A program made the translations under genes and the position numbers. Below, piece after piece: positions 10,927-23,937 of a DNA stretch of 64,000 nucleotides. Within the stretch, counting starts at the first letter, position 1; each line of letters begins with the position of its first letter. The notes beneath the pieces were generated by a model. That model saw nothing but the letters and a program-made list of their open reading frames with translations. It made no database searches and had not been told where the DNA came from. The stretch is taken from the NCBI GenBank assembly GCA_030549335.1, contig CM060190.1, forward strand, positions 63,502,118-63,566,117. The letters run 5' to 3'. This stretch comes from Pontederia crassipes (Eukaryota; Streptophyta; Magnoliopsida; Commelinales; Pontederiaceae).

Positions 10927-13900
10927 GTAATGAAGCGATCAAGTTATGATGAACCGTGGTTTAAGATTTGATTGCAAAAGCAATTATAAAGAAGGTTAAT
11001 TTGTCTTTTTAAAAGACTGGTGAGAGGTAAAAGGATTGGCTTGAAAAATATAAGATAAGTCATTGGCTTGTTTGAAATGAAAAATTGGAATTGAAAATTT
11101 TGTGCTATTCTATAATTTTAGAGGGAGAATATTACATTTTTTTTATATAGGGTAAGGAAATTTCGCTTTCTAGCAAAGTGCTTTGCACCACCATTGCCGT
11201 TCAATCAAACCGAATTACAAAAAATAGACAAACTGCATCGCAAACTTCCCGATTGAGAGCGACGTCACTCCATCTTAATCAAGATATAACTTTCTGAGGT
11301 CAATTATAGTTGTCAATTTAATAACGAGCATCATTATTGTCGTTGGAAGATTATAAAATATTTAGGAATAAGCCAGTCAGACTGTCACAAGATAAGCATC
11401 TTCTATATATAAAATATAAACATACGAATTTCTTCTTTTTTAGACGACATAAGTCTACTGCCTTGTATGTAAGAGTCAAAGGTTGATTAGCATAAACATT
11501 ATTATATGTTTTGAGGCTAAGCCTAGTATGAGAATGAGCAAATTTTGCTGCTAATTATTTATATTTAGCCAACTACGGTACATTTTTTATGTTTTGAGAA
11601 AGGAGGTGACACCCATCGGTCATAATCTCTTGTAGTTTTTTTTCCTTTTATCAATATGCTAATTGATTATTTTTTTATTAAAGTTGTAACACTTACCAAG
11701 AAGCTTCTTTTTTCTTACATTTGTTGTCTCAAACATAAGTGATTTTATCCATGATTATCATATCTCGATTCGATAGTAAGATCTTACGATCTTCTGAAAA
11801 AATAATTTTGATTCTACTCAGAGAATTTTAAATGTAGAATTTATGTCGAATGTATAGTCGATCTCACAATCCTACTGATTCTACGACATTAATATAAATT
11901 TATTTATTCAAACAAAAAAAAGTAAACATAAATGACCTTAAAAAAATTCAATTTAATTATTTTATTTTTATATCATGTACTTGTTAGTCTCACTTTCGTG
12001 AACTTTAATATCTTTTAATAATTCAATGTTATATTATGAATATAATCATGTAGTCTTTCGTCAAAGTTAAATTTCATTATTGGACGTATAATAAGAATTA
12101 CAGCACATTATAATAAACTATTATACTTCGTTAAGATCAAATATTATATACTATTATTTTACTATATTTTAAGAATATATCATATTGTATTTCTAATAAG
12201 TATATATTAGATTTGAAAATATGAATAAATATTAATGGTTTAATTAAATTATCTATAAACTTTGTGAATAAATATATTAATTTAATTATTTTATATTAAA
12301 AAATATTTTATTCATAAGATAGGATCTTATAATCCACGATCTGATCCTACAATCTTCGAAGTCCCTTATGATCCCACCTCATAAAGCAATTTTGACTACC
12401 TTGATTTTATCCATATTAAATAACTTAAGTAATTGAATGTTGATTTGTTGACGCAGCTGAATTATGAAAGATAGGCTAATTGAATTGAGAACCTTAAAAT
12501 TCATTAATGGTATGTCCATATATCATTTTCTTCAAATTGATACCAAAATCAATCATTCTATAATCTAATATAATCTTATAAGGCTGTGTTAACGTTTTCT
12601 CATTTCGAATAGTGTTTAGCGGTTTAAACATTAATACTTTTATTTTATAGATGACATAAAAAAATAGCGTTCAACATTTAGAGGTTTATATTTTTAATTC
12701 TATTCTTATTCAAATGTATTATTTCTTCCTTAACTTATCTTATTGCTTTTTCATTTTTATTTTATCACCAATCAATTATTTTTTTTTATATTCATGCTTA
12801 ATTAATTACAAAAATATTTATTTACTAACAATGGATAAAAAAATTAATTTAATAGTTAATATTTCATATCATCCAAGAACTATAAAAAAATTATTGTATG
12901 TGAAATTTTATCTTATTTTATTTGATATAAATAAATCATTTATTATATTATAATAATTTTTTAGTGTTTAAATTAAATAATTTATTATATGTCTAATTAT
13001 GTTATTTTATATTCCTCTTTTAATTTAATTGCTAAGTTTATCAAACACTTATTTATTAATATCTTAAATAAACTTCTATCCGCTAATCACTATCTTCTTT
13101 CCATATTCTTTAATTAAATAACTATATGATCAAACTATTAGTAACGCTAAACAGAGTTAAAATCCATCAAAGATAGAGAAAAATATTCAATATTTTTATT
13201 CCTATTACAGTATTAAGAAAAATATTCAATATTTTTATTCCTATTACAGTATTACATAAATTGTATAGAGCTTTTAGATAGAGAAAAAATATTCAATATA
13301 TTTTATTCCTATTACATAATTTGTGTAGAGCTTTTATGAAAGAGTTTGACTCTTACCTATAAGATTGAGAACTCATGAGTCCTAATTTTATCGTCGACCA
13401 TATATATATTTTTATTTCCAGTCTTTGTTTTTTCTTACATTATGTCCATAAAACTTCCCTTTATAATAAAAAAAGCAAACAATTAAAAATCCCACTCTAA
13501 AAATTTAAAAAATTTAAAATCTTGCCAAATCATTTCTCAACTGATTAACTGAATAACTTATAACATTATAATTTTTTATCTTAATTATATATTTATCATG
13601 AAATTAAATACTTAATATCCATGTATAGATACAGTCATAATGCTATTGCAAAAGATAAGTGACTTTTTCTTTACCTTTGAAAACTCAATATCCTCTACCT
13701 GTCTAAGCTGTAGTTAAGTTTACGTCCCACTTACATAAAATAATTTTATTTAAAATAAAATGTAGGATTATTTTTAGATAAAAAAATCTAATGAGAAAAC
13801 CTATAGAGCCCTGGATAATAGAATTATATAAAATTTACAATTTTTTTTATATCTTGAATAGTTTATAATATATAAAAGACTATTCGTGGAACAGGGTCTG

Positions 13901-14818
13901 AATTATGTGATTACTAATTAAAAGAATTGTATAGGCTATAAGTGATGTTTTTAACAATGAAAATTTATGATTTATGCTAATTATAGAATGACACATGGTT
14001 ACAAATATAAAATTAATAAATATATGATTTCAAAAAATTCTTAAAGAAATCAACACAAAAATATCTACAATTTTATATTTCGAAAATTACCGGACTCCCA
14101 TCATTTTATCTCTACGCACAGACTATATATATATTCGAAAGAAATGAAGATGTCCTCCTCTTAAAAGAGGGACATCGTGACTCATATATATAATGAATAA
14201 ATAATACATTTATAGTGGCTACATGATTGAGCATTTCAATTGCGTTGGTAGCTGCTCCTCGCCCCCGTCTCCATAAGCCCAATTAAAATGCCTACTGGAC
14301 TTTCCTGTTAATCCTATTATATACCCATATTCCAGATTGAACTATAAAATAAATTTGGGCAGCAATTATCTAATTTTTTATTTTATGTTGATTATTACCC
14401 TCTCCATTTTTTCAAGTTACCCTTATTTGATAATAGTTATATGATTGAGATTAAATTTACTAAATTAATATTAAATTCAATATAGATTGAATCTTAACCT
14501 TATAAGTATCATCTAACGACCCAGATATGGTGGTTGCATATATATTAAATAAGAAACCCCTCCCCCAATTAAATTAAAATAATTACTTTAGATAATATGC
14601 ATATATATATATATATATATATTTCATATGTATATAATATTTAAATTTTTTATACTTGACCATCTTAAATTAAGTTAAAAATATTATATTATTTTTTATT
14701 TTATTTTCATAATGTTACTTTGGTATCCTCTTAAAAAAATATTGCGTTCGTCCTTGGTCTAATTATTGGTTTAAGATTTGACGGTGAATCTTAAAATAGA
14801 AAATTAAAATAGTTTTAC
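10927..14818. other. AT-rich spacer, no gene recognised
   Basis: Nearly 4 kb of strongly AT-rich sequence. Open frames are short, low-complexity and lysine/asparagine/isoleucine-rich. A small tandem repeat at 13177-13254 and a TA microsatellite at about 14601-14622 are the only structured features I see. Confidence 0.6.
13177..13330 (+). repeat. 39-bp tandem repeat plus a diverged third copy
   Basis: The unit AGAAAAATATTCAATATTTT... occurs at 13177-13215 and 13216-13254 with period 39. A related stretch follows from about 13275. Flanking phrases (TTGTATAGAGCTTTTA and TTTGTGTAGAGCTTTTA) are also repeated. Confidence 0.8.
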
Positions 14819-15093
14819 TTATTTGTTAGGGTTATTTCCTTTAACCACCCTTAAAGTATCGCGATTTTTCACATCTAACCCCAAACTACGAACTTTATTT
14901 TTTGAATACTTAAACTATCGCGATTTTTCCAGTTTGGTCCTTCCGTCTAATTCCGTGAACTTCTCGGTTAACTTCGATTTTTTTATTTGTGAAAAGATCA
15001 TCGTACCCCTGCCTCACACTCCTTATATTCGTAATCTTCCTTTGCTTCTTTCGTAGGTAAAACCCCGTGGTATTTTCGAAGATAGGACCCTAA

Positions 15094-15980
15094 TGTCACC
15101 CGTCATAATGAGGCGGACTTCAGGGCATGGCAGTTTGGTGGCCGGGCGCGCCCTGAGCGCCGGGCGCACCGATCCGGCCATGTCTGTCCTAGGACGATGT
15201 CGAGACGTCCCAAGGAGCAGGCTGAAGCATCTCGACACTCCATGGTCAGGCAGGAGGCTTGACAAGAAGACCAGGTGTTTGGGATGAGCCGATCTCGTCC
15301 GGGACGAGATGGCATGCCCGGGGCACACATGGCGGGGGGCACACTGTCCACTTTGGCATTTTGGGAGGTTGTCGTCCTAAAGCCCAAGTGGCTCGCCCCA
15401 TTTGTTCCTCAGGCCAAGAAAGGTCGTCGGACGTCGTCGGATTTGGAGGATCACCGGCGAGGGTGATTCTGGGACGACGGCAAGGTGTAGATGGACGGGC
15501 AGCTATGACTGGCGGACGTGGCATAGCCAGACAGGACGCGCACACTCCAGGGATGGTTCGAGGTGATCAGGAGGCGTCCAAGATAGAGGGAAGAAGATCC
15601 AAAGCGTGGAAGCTTCAATCAGGAAGATGGAGGCTACATGGCCATAGGATGGGTAGTTGCCATTCATGACAGTTATGTATTTGAATATGTATTTGAATTT
15701 GAATTGGGACAACAGTTGGTTGACCCCTGATGTATAAATACATGTACTTCTCCCACATTTTGGGCAGTGAATAAAAGTCATCCTTCCCTCAATCATCCGA
15801 GTTCTTCTATTGTGCAAGTGTGTGTCTAACTTAAGTAATTAAGTGAAGTGTGTGAGTGTGCGAGCATTCTACATTCTTAGAGAAAGATTAGAGTGCTTGT
15901 GAGGCTGATTTGAGTGCTTCAGTGAGGAACATCTCAAGGCCAGTTGCATGGATTTCTATGAGAGAAATCAGGGCGTGACA
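15094..15980 (+). repeat. 5' LTR of the gypsy element
   Basis: This LTR starts TGTCACCCGTC and ends GGGCGTGACA, 887 bp, bounded by TG...CA. It contains a TATA box (TATAAATA at 15733-15740), which would drive the element transcript. Confidence 0.9.
15733..15740 (+). promoter_or_regulatory. TATA box in the 5' LTR
   Basis: TATAAATA within GATGTATAAATACATG. The same string is kept in the 3' LTR near 21055, consistent with the LTR promoter. Confidence 0.6.
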
Positions 15981-15999
15981 TAAGTCCATAACTTGCGAC

Positions 16000-17100
16000 A
16001 TGGCAGAAGAAGGGCAAAGACAAACCAACTCCCATGCGGCCATAGGCGGTGGCAATGGGAATCCTGAAGGAAAGAAGCCACGTTCATAATCCACTGATCC
16101 TTTCCCTCATCTCGAAAGGCACTTAGACCTGTTAAATCATAACTTCCAAGGCATGGACATGGTTGTCCGTGCCCTTGAGCAGATTATGGTACAACGGGGC
16201 TTGGCCTTAGATGAAAGTCGGACCATGGATGAACTTCAGGCAGTCAAATTGAAGTCTTTTGAAGAGGGTTTCGAAGTCAGGATGAAGGCCATAGAGATGG
16301 ATGTCATGTTGATCAGAAGCCACATGTTGGACGCCAATGGCCTTCGCGCTAGGACGACCATATCGAAGTTCACAAGTCCTGAACCCAAGAAGTATGAAGG
16401 CGCAAGGGATGCGACTGTCATCGATGACTTCTTGTGGAGTCTTGAGAAGGGCTTCAAGACAAATAAGATTTCAATGGAAAGAGATCAGATTGACTTGGCG
16501 GTGCGGTACCTATCCGAGGGCACACTTCTATGGTGGAGAAGAATGGAGGAGGAGATTGCCAAAGAGAAGATCATCATCGACTCTTGGAGTGCTTTCACTA
16601 AAGAATTGAAGAAGCAATTCTACCTTAGGAATGCCCAGGAGATCGCCATGACCAATTAATAAATCTAAAGCAAACAGGTTTGGTAAAGGAGTATATCGAA
16701 CGATTCCAACCTTTGATGCTAGAGATGATCGAGACTATGGATGAGGCCACTTCGATCTTCTTCTTCCTAAGAGGTCTTAAACCCTGGGCAGCACAAGAGG
16801 TCAAGAGGCAAAAAGTTGTGACAATCAAGGAAGCCTTGGCGGTGGTTGAGGCTCTCACGGAGTTCAGTGTGAACCGCGACAAGGGGCAGGCCTCTATTAA
16901 GAAAGTTGATAAAAAGGATAAGAAGGAGAAGAAGGAGAACAAGTCTGGTAAGGAAGGATCATCCACGAAGTTAGTTAAGTGCTTCACATGTGGCGGGCCT
17001 CACTATGCCCGCGAGTGTCCATGGAAGGGCGCCTTGGCTACCATGGTGGGCGCGTTCGAGGACGAAGAGGGAGCCGCACACATAAGGGTCATCATGGCTC
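16000..17100 (+). pseudogene. gypsy gag (capsid + zinc knuckle), broken
   Basis: Gag starts at an ATG 19 bases past the LTR. A TAA at 16087-16089 breaks it early. A retrotransposon gag core follows at about 16153-16655, including WWRRMEEE and a KKQFYLR-type end. A frameshift lies at about 16655. The remainder reaches a CCHC zinc knuckle ([13 protein letters not shown]) near 16979-17020. The lysine-rich linker before the knuckle fits nucleic acid binding. No functional capsid protein can be expected. Confidence 0.85.
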
Positions 17101-20100
17101 TCACGTCGACCTCAGCAACCATCCCCCTCAAGCCGAAGAAGAAGACCATCAAGGGCCTCATGTTCACTGAGGTTCTGTTACAAGGGCGCGCAGCCATGGC
17201 CTTGGTCGACACCGAGGCCACCCACAACTTTGTGGCCCTTGAAGAAGCACAACGCCTTGGCATCGACTTCAGGAGTGAGCCAGGGCTAATCAAGATGGTT
17301 AATGCCACCTCCCAACCCATCCATGGCATGGCCAAAGACCTACTAGTGCGAGTAGGAGATTGGGAGGGCGCCATGACCCTGATGGTGGTGGCTATGGACA
17401 ATCACAAGATGGTGCTCAGCATGGAGTTCCTCGACATGTTCTCTGAAGTTTGTGTAACCCAGGAGGGGTTGCGCCTTGTGTCCAAGGAGAGGGCACATGA
17501 AGTTCCTTTGAAGAAGGCGAATGTGAAATCCAAATTATTGTCGACCATGCAGGTGTGCAAGGGAGTGCGGCGCATGGAGACTACATATTTGGCGGCCCTT
17601 AAACTTGAAGAAGATCAAGGGAACTCTCCAATCCCAGAAGAAGTTCAGAGGCTCATGGTCCAATTCAAGGATGTCATGCCCCAAGAGTTGCCAAAGAAAC
17701 TTTCACCCCAAAGGGACGTCGACCATGCCATTGAGTTGGTGCCCGGTGCGTGGCCGCCCGCCATGGAACCATATAGGATGGCAACCCCTAAGTTGGCCGA
17801 ACTCAGGAAGCAGTTGGTGGAGTTATTGAAGGCCGAGTTCATAAGACCTTCAAAGCCACCATATGGGGCGCCCGTTCTCTTCCAAAAGAAGCATGACGGC
17901 ACATTGAGAATGTGCATAGACTACAGAGCCTTGAACAAGTTGACGGTCAAGCAATACGTGGAATAACCCCCGATATAGTAGTAAAAGCAAGACGTGTAGG
18001 CGGATCGACTCATCAAGTTCACATAACAAGTATCCAATTCCTCTAATTGAAGATTTGTTTGACAGGCTTGGGAAGGCGAGGGTCTTCTCGAAGTTGGATC
18101 TCATGTCGGGGTATTGACAAGTGCGGATTGCCGAAGGTGATGAAGAGAAGACAACTTGTGTCACTCGGTATGGTGCATATGAGTTCTTAGTAATGCCCTT
18201 TGGGCTTACAAATGCCCTTGCCACCTTTTGTACCTTGATGAACCGAATCTTCCACCCTTTGTTTGACAAATGTGTGGTAGTTTATTTGGATGATATAGTT
18301 GTATATTCTGAGAATCTTGCAGATCATGTCAAACATTTGAAAGAGGCGTTCAAATTATTAAGGGATAATGAACTTTTTGTGAAGGTCGAGAAGTGCTCTT
18401 TTGCCCGACCTGAAGTAATATTCTTGGGGCATCACATCAAGGCTAGAATCATAAGTATGGACAGAGAGAAGGTTCATGCTATTGAAGAGTGGCAGCCTCC
18501 AACGAACGTCCTGGAGTTGAGGTCGTTCCTAGGGCTGACCAACTATTATCGTCGATTTGTGGAGGGCTATTCCAGGAGGGCTGCCCATCTCACAGATCTC
18601 TTGAAGAAGGATAGGCCTTGGCATTGGACGGAATCATGCTAGGAGGCCTTTGAAGACCTCAAATGTGTGATAGTTCAGGGGCCATGTTTGAGGCTGCCCG
18701 ACTATGGCCGCCCCTTTGAAGTGCACACCGACGCGTCGGACTTCGCACTAGGAGGCGTCCTTATGCAAGCAGGTCACCCAATGGCCTTCGAAAGTAGGAA
18801 GTTCAGTGAGGCAGAGCGCAAGTACTCGGTGCATGACAAAGAAATGTCGGCCATAGTGCATTATTTGCGCACTTGGAGACATTACCTTCTTGGAAGTTCT
18901 TTCATTGTAAAAACTGATAATATGGCTACTTCTTACTTTCAGAATCAAAAGAAGTTGACTCCCAAACAGGTGCGGTGGCAAGATTTCTTGGCCGAGTTTG
19001 ATTATCAGTTGGAGTACAAAGTGGGACGCACTAATGTGGTTGCGGATGCCCTAAGTCGAAAGGTGCACCTGGCGGCCATGAGTGGCCTTAAGGTGGACTT
19101 CTAAGATCTAGTGCGAGAAGGCATGTGTCATGACCCCAAGGCTGTGGAACTACTTCGTTTGGTGGACGAGGGCAAGACTCGACGCTTCTGGAAGGAGGAG
19201 GGCTTGCTGTTCACGACCGGACGCAGGGTGTATGTGTCCCGTTGGGAGGGTATTCGGCGGCGCATCCTGAAGGATTGCCACGACTCCTTATGGATTGGTC
19301 ATCCGGGCATGGTTAGGACTCTTGCATTGATAGAAGATGGCTTCTACTAGTCACAAATGCAAGAAGACATAGAAGCGTATGTGAGGACATGCCTCAAGTG
19401 TCAACGGGATAAGGTGGAGCAACTCAAATCGGCAAGGCTCTTGGAGCCTCTTCCTGTCCTGAACAGCCATGACAGGTCATCACCGTGGACTTTATCTCGG
19501 ATCTACCAAAGTCAGGAGGCTTCGGATCAATCATGGTGGTGATTGACAAGTTCTCCAAGTTGGGACATTCATCCTAACCCCTAAGCATTATTCGGCCGAG
19601 GAGGTGGCCAAACTTTCCGTCAACAATGTGGTGAAGTTGTGGGGCATTCCTGAGGTAATAATAAGCGATCGTGATCCTCGTTTTACAGGTCAGTTTTGGA
19701 GAGAACTTTTTAGGCTCTTGGGAATTGAATTGCACTTCTCAACGGCCTTCCATCCTCAAACAAACAGCCAGACCGAGAGGGCAAACCATCTATTGGAGAT
19801 TTATCTTAGGCACTTTGTGGATGCAAACCAAAAGAATTGGTCAAAGCTTCTAGACGCCGTCAGTTCTCCTTCAACATGCAGCAAAGTGAAGCCACCCAAC
19901 AAATTGCATTTGAACTTGTCACTGGTCGTCAACCAGTGAGCCTGCCTGCCCACGCGGGGAGGAGCCCTGCTGCCTTTCAAGTCACGCACGGATGGCAGAA
20001 AATCCTAGAAGAATCCAAGGCCATCCTTGAGAAGTCAGCAAGGAAGATGAAGTTTGCTGACAGGAAGAGACGGCATCTAGAGTTTTAAGTTGGTGATCAG

Positions 20101-20328
20101 ATTTTGGTGAAGTTAAGAGCACGACAATTCAAGACCCTTCGACACTTGCACCAAGGGCTCATGCGTCGGTATGAGGGGCCTTTCATCATCTTTAAGAGGA
20201 TAAGCAAGGTGGTCTATCGTGTGAACCTCCCTCCTCATCTTCGGCAACTTCATCCCGTGTTTCATGTTAGCATGTTGAAGGCGTACCATGCTGACCCTGA
20301 AGAACTAGAGCGCACGACCGAGACATGA
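17100..20328 (+). pseudogene. gypsy pol (protease, RT, RNase H, integrase), broken
   Basis: Protease lies near 17160-17260, with the active-site triad changed to D-T-E (17208-17216). RT begins at about 17780, is interrupted by a 73-bp insertion (17952-18024), and has its YLDD catalytic motif near 18285. RNase H follows at about 18700-19080 with the HTDAS motif. The integrase HHCC domain is at about 19290-19410 and the catalytic core at about 19480-19850. The integrase C-terminal part ends near 20328 with FHVSMLKAYH. Stops interrupt the frame at 18115, 18640, 19102, 19348 and 20086, and frameshifts lie near 19500 and 19860. No chromodomain was seen after the integrase. Confidence 0.9.
17952..18024 (+). 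other. 73-bp insertion inside the gypsy RT
   Basis: The RT frame is continuous up to GTCAAG (17946-17951) and resumes at AACAAGTATCC (18025 on). The intervening 73 bases have no counterpart in gypsy RT and contain stops. Their origin is unknown. A short TCAAG phrase occurs on both sides and may mark a repair-type insertion. Confidence 0.6.
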
Positions 20329-20415
20329 GGTTCGGTCAATGACATGTCTTCCTCTCTGACCATATGTGGTGGCCAGCAATTGCTGGGGTCGACAACATCT
20401 TCAGTGAGGGAGAAA

Positions 20416-21300
20416 TGTCATCCGCCATAGTGAGGCGAACTTTAGGGCATGGCGGTTTGGTGGCCGGGCGCACTGATTTGGCCATGTCCGTCCCAGGACG
20501 ATGTCGAGACATCCCAAGGAGCAGGCTGAAGCATCTCGACACTCCATGGTCAGGCAGGAGGCTTGACAAGAAGTCCCAAGTGTTTGGGATGAGCCGTCCG
20601 GGATGAGATGGCATGCCCGGGGCGCGCATAGCGGGTGCGCACTGCCCACTTTGACATTCTGAGAGGTTGTCGTCCCAAAGCCCAAGTGGCTCACCCCATT
20701 TGTTCATCAGGCCAAGAAAAGTCGCCAAACGTCGTCGGATTTGGAGGATCGCCGGTGAGGGTGATTCTAAGACGGCGGCAAGGTGCAGGTGGCGATTATA
20801 ACTGCCAGGCGCCATGGCGGGCGGCTACGACTGGCGGACGCGGTGCGTCCATGGAGGGCGCGCGCACTATAGGGGTGGTCCGAGGTGATCGGGAGGTGTC
20901 CAAGATGGAGGGAAGAAGGTCCAGAGCATGGAAGCTTCAATCAGGAAGATGGAGGCCGCATGGCCATAGGATGGGCAGTTGCCATTCATGGCGGTTATGT
21001 ATTTGAATATGTATTTGAATTTGAATTGGGACAACAGTTGGTTGACCCCTGATGTATAAATACATGTACTTCTTCCACATTCTGGGTAGTGAATAAAAGT
21101 CATCTTTCCCTCAATCATTCGAGTTCTTGTATTGTGCAAGTGTGTGTCTAACTTAAATAATTAAGTGAAGTGTGTGTGTGCGAGCGTTCTACATTCTTAG
21201 AGAAATATTAGAGTGCTTGTGAGGCTGACTTGAGTGCTTCAGTGAGAAACATCTCAAGGCCGATTGCGTGGATTTCTAGGAGAAAAATCAGGGCGTGAAA
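20416..21300 (+). repeat. 3' LTR of the gypsy element
   Basis: 885 bp, starting TGTCATCCGCC and ending GGGCGTGAAA. It aligns along its whole length with the 5' LTR but lacks about 17 bp near 20470 and carries many substitutions. The terminal CA has mutated to AA. Confidence 0.9.
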
Positions 21301-21631
21301 CTAGGGCTCCGGCGATCTCTGGCGTTCATCTTCGGCGTCCATCTCCGACGTTCATCTCCGGCGTCCATCCTGTCAGCGTTGGCTGCCTCCGAGAAGTTGA
21401 TTTTCTGCTCCGACATTTTTCTTATCTTCTTTCGACTTCTGAAGATCCTCTAGCATTTTGTGAAATCTATAGAGTCCGAGCCGCGGCTTTCGCATTCTTC
21501 CCCACTGATGTGCATTCGCATGTTGAAAGTATTACTCATTTTTGTGCCGATTTAAGGTTTCTTACATTATGAATGTGTTACTTGTAGTCACGATTTTTCA
21601 TTTCTTATTTGCACAGTATTAAACTGAAGAC

Positions 21632-22123
21632 ATGATTTCGTCTAGATCAAATACAAAAAGCACAAGTGGCAGTAGTCATGTAGAAGGTTATCTCCATGAA
21701 GATGAATCAAAATGTTACTGTGGTATCAACTCTCGAGCAAAGTATTCTTTTACTAAGGACAATTCTGGTCGACGATTCATCGGTTGTCACAATTACAAAG
21801 GGCAAGGTTCTGGATGCGGATTTTTCAAGTTGGTTGATCCGACGACCTGTCCGAGGGGCATGGCTTAGAGTAGCAGGGTTCTGGATAGAATATCGAAGCT
21901 TAAGGAAGAAAATGAAAGAGTCAAAAGATGAATTGTTGAACTAGAGAATGAAGTTGAAGAAAATCAAAGGGGTTTGAAAATATCGAATGATTTGTTGATG
22001 ACTACTTTGGTGGAAGCAAGAGGCTTTGAAAAGAAATTGAAGAAACAAAGATGTTGTATTCTATTGTTGATCGTACTTAGTTTTGTTATTGTAATTATAA
22101 GGGACTACTTTGTAATGGAGTAA
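21632..22123 (+). pseudogene. GRF-type zinc finger / coiled-coil / membrane-anchor protein, two stops
   Basis: The frame is 164 codons with internal stops TAG at 21866-21868 and TGA at 21929-21931. Residues 28-70 form a GRF zinc finger: C28-x-C30-G, then RRFIGCHNY with C52, then GCGFFKLVD with C62. Residues about 80-130 are charged and heptad-like (KLKEENERV, VELENEVEENQ), predicting a coiled coil. Residues about 141-157 are hydrophobic (ILLLIVLSFVIVI), predicting a C-terminal membrane anchor. GRF fingers bind nucleic acid in other proteins. The role of this transposon-borne version is unknown. It lies within the long-TIR element and may be a captured host gene or an accessory element gene. 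Confidence 0.75.
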
Positions 22124-22779
22124 AGATTGCAATGCCCGCAAGTTTCAGTCGATCTGATGTACTAACTTGGAATCTATTTGAATTCATTTTCTTTAGTTCT
22201 ATATGAAATGTATTTTGAATGTTATTGAATGCTATGTCCTTTTTAAACCTAGATCTTCAATTGTTCCTGCGAGTTACATTTCATATATAACAATGCAAGT
22301 TACATTCAATATATGTTATTGTGTAATGCGATGACATTGTAATTAATAAAGTGGCACAAAATGATAGAAACACAATATAAGAATAATCACATTCATAACG
22401 TGACACTGTAATTCATAAGTTACATCGTAACACAACAAGTGTACGACAAGTAGCTGAACCACATTCCAAAATATAAATCCACTACACACGCCTTTTGCAT
22501 GGTTACATAACAAGTGTTCCTACAAAAAAATAACCACATTCCAACGATACTCCCACTACACATTGCCATACACATTGCATGGTTACAAAAGAGGTTTCAG
22601 GCAATTGCATGGTTACAAAAGAGGTTTCACATTAGACAGTGCCATACACATTGACATTCCTCAAATATTAGTAGTTGTACATGTCTGGCTGAAAATGACA
22701 TTGTCATACACATTAGCATTCCTCAAAATTTCAGTAGACACTTGGCTCACGCCTCCTGCAGCAGCTTCTCTTCTAACTT

Positions 22780-23937
22780 CAGTTGTTCGATAGGAAAATG
22801 CCTGCAATGTGATATAAGTCAGTGAACAAAAAATCTTTGTAGTTACATTCTTACAATAGATATATTACCTGGGTCTGAGTATTAGAAATATCATCTTTTT
22901 TTCTCTTGCCTTTTCCACTAGAGCTTACATCCTAATAATAGCACATCAGAGTATCAGTAAAATTAGAAAAAGCATAAATGAAGCAAAGAACTAATTAAGT
23001 CTATATGTAATACCACCTTTCTTAATTGACTACTTTCCTTAGCTTTTACACGAGTTATCAGAAAAATCAACTTCTCGGAGGAATCGAATGCTGTAGGACA
23101 AGGTGGTCGATCGAAGATGAACGTCGGAGATGGACGTTGGAAATGAACGCCTGAACGTCGGAGATCGCCGGAGCCCTAAGGTCCCATCTTCGGAAATAGC
23201 ACGAGGTTTTACCTACGAAAGAAGCAAAGAAAGATTACGAATATAAGGAGTGTAAGGTAGAAGTATAATAGTCTTTTCACAAATAAAAAAAATCGAAGTT
23301 AACTAAGAAGCTCACGAAATTGGACGGAATGATCAAACTGGAAAAATCACGATAGTTTCAGTTGTTCGATAGGAAAATGTCTGGAATGTGATATAAGTCA
23401 GTGAACAAAAAATCTCTGTAGTTACATTCTTACAATAGATATATTACCTGGGTCTGAGTATTAAAAATATCATCCTTTTTTCTCTTGCCTTTTCCACTAG
23501 AGCTTACATCCTAATAATAGCACATCAGAGCATCAGTAATATTAGAAAAAGCATAAATGAAGCAAAGAACTAATTAAGTCTATATGTAATACCACCTTTC
23601 TTAATTGACTACTTTCCTTAGCTTTTACACAAGTTATCAGAAAAATCAACTTCTCGGAGGAATCGAATGCTGTAGGACAAGGTGGTCGATCGAAGATGAA
23701 CGCCGGAGATGGACGTTGGAAATGAACGCCTGAACGTCGGAGATCGTCGGAGCCCTAAGGTCCCATCTTCGGAAATAGCACGGAGTTTTACCTACGAAAG
23801 AAGCAAAGAAAGATTACGAATATAAAGAGTGTAAGGTAGAAGTATAATAGTCTTTTCATAAATAAAAAAATCGAAGTTAACTAAGAAGCTCACGAAATTG
23901 GACGGAATGATCAAATTGGAAAAATCACGATAGTTTA
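22780..23937. repeat. 579-bp tandem duplication including most of the right TIR
   Basis: The phrase CAGTTGTTCGATAGGAAAATG starts both copies (22780 and 23359), and both end ...AAAAATCACGATAGTTT. The copies differ by scattered substitutions. The right TIR is therefore present one and a half times; only the outer copy carries the terminal 80 bases. Confidence 0.9.

Larger units (their letters stand above)
15094..21300 (+). mobile_element. Ty3/gypsy LTR retrotransposon, complete structure, inactive
   Basis: Two LTRs flank an internal region with gag, protease, RT, RNase H and integrase, in gypsy order. The element sits inside the left TIR of the surrounding DNA transposon: flanks ...GACCCTAA and CTAGGGCTCC rejoin to match the other TIR copy, with only a short imperfect 4-5-bp target duplication (CTAA/CTAG). 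Many substitutions and a 17-bp indel between the LTRs and many stop codons show an old insertion. I could not find a standard primer binding site after the 5' LTR. Confidence 0.92.

Noticed and set aside
12714-12953. 79-residue open frame
   Set aside because: Low-complexity AT-rich composition typical of chance frames.
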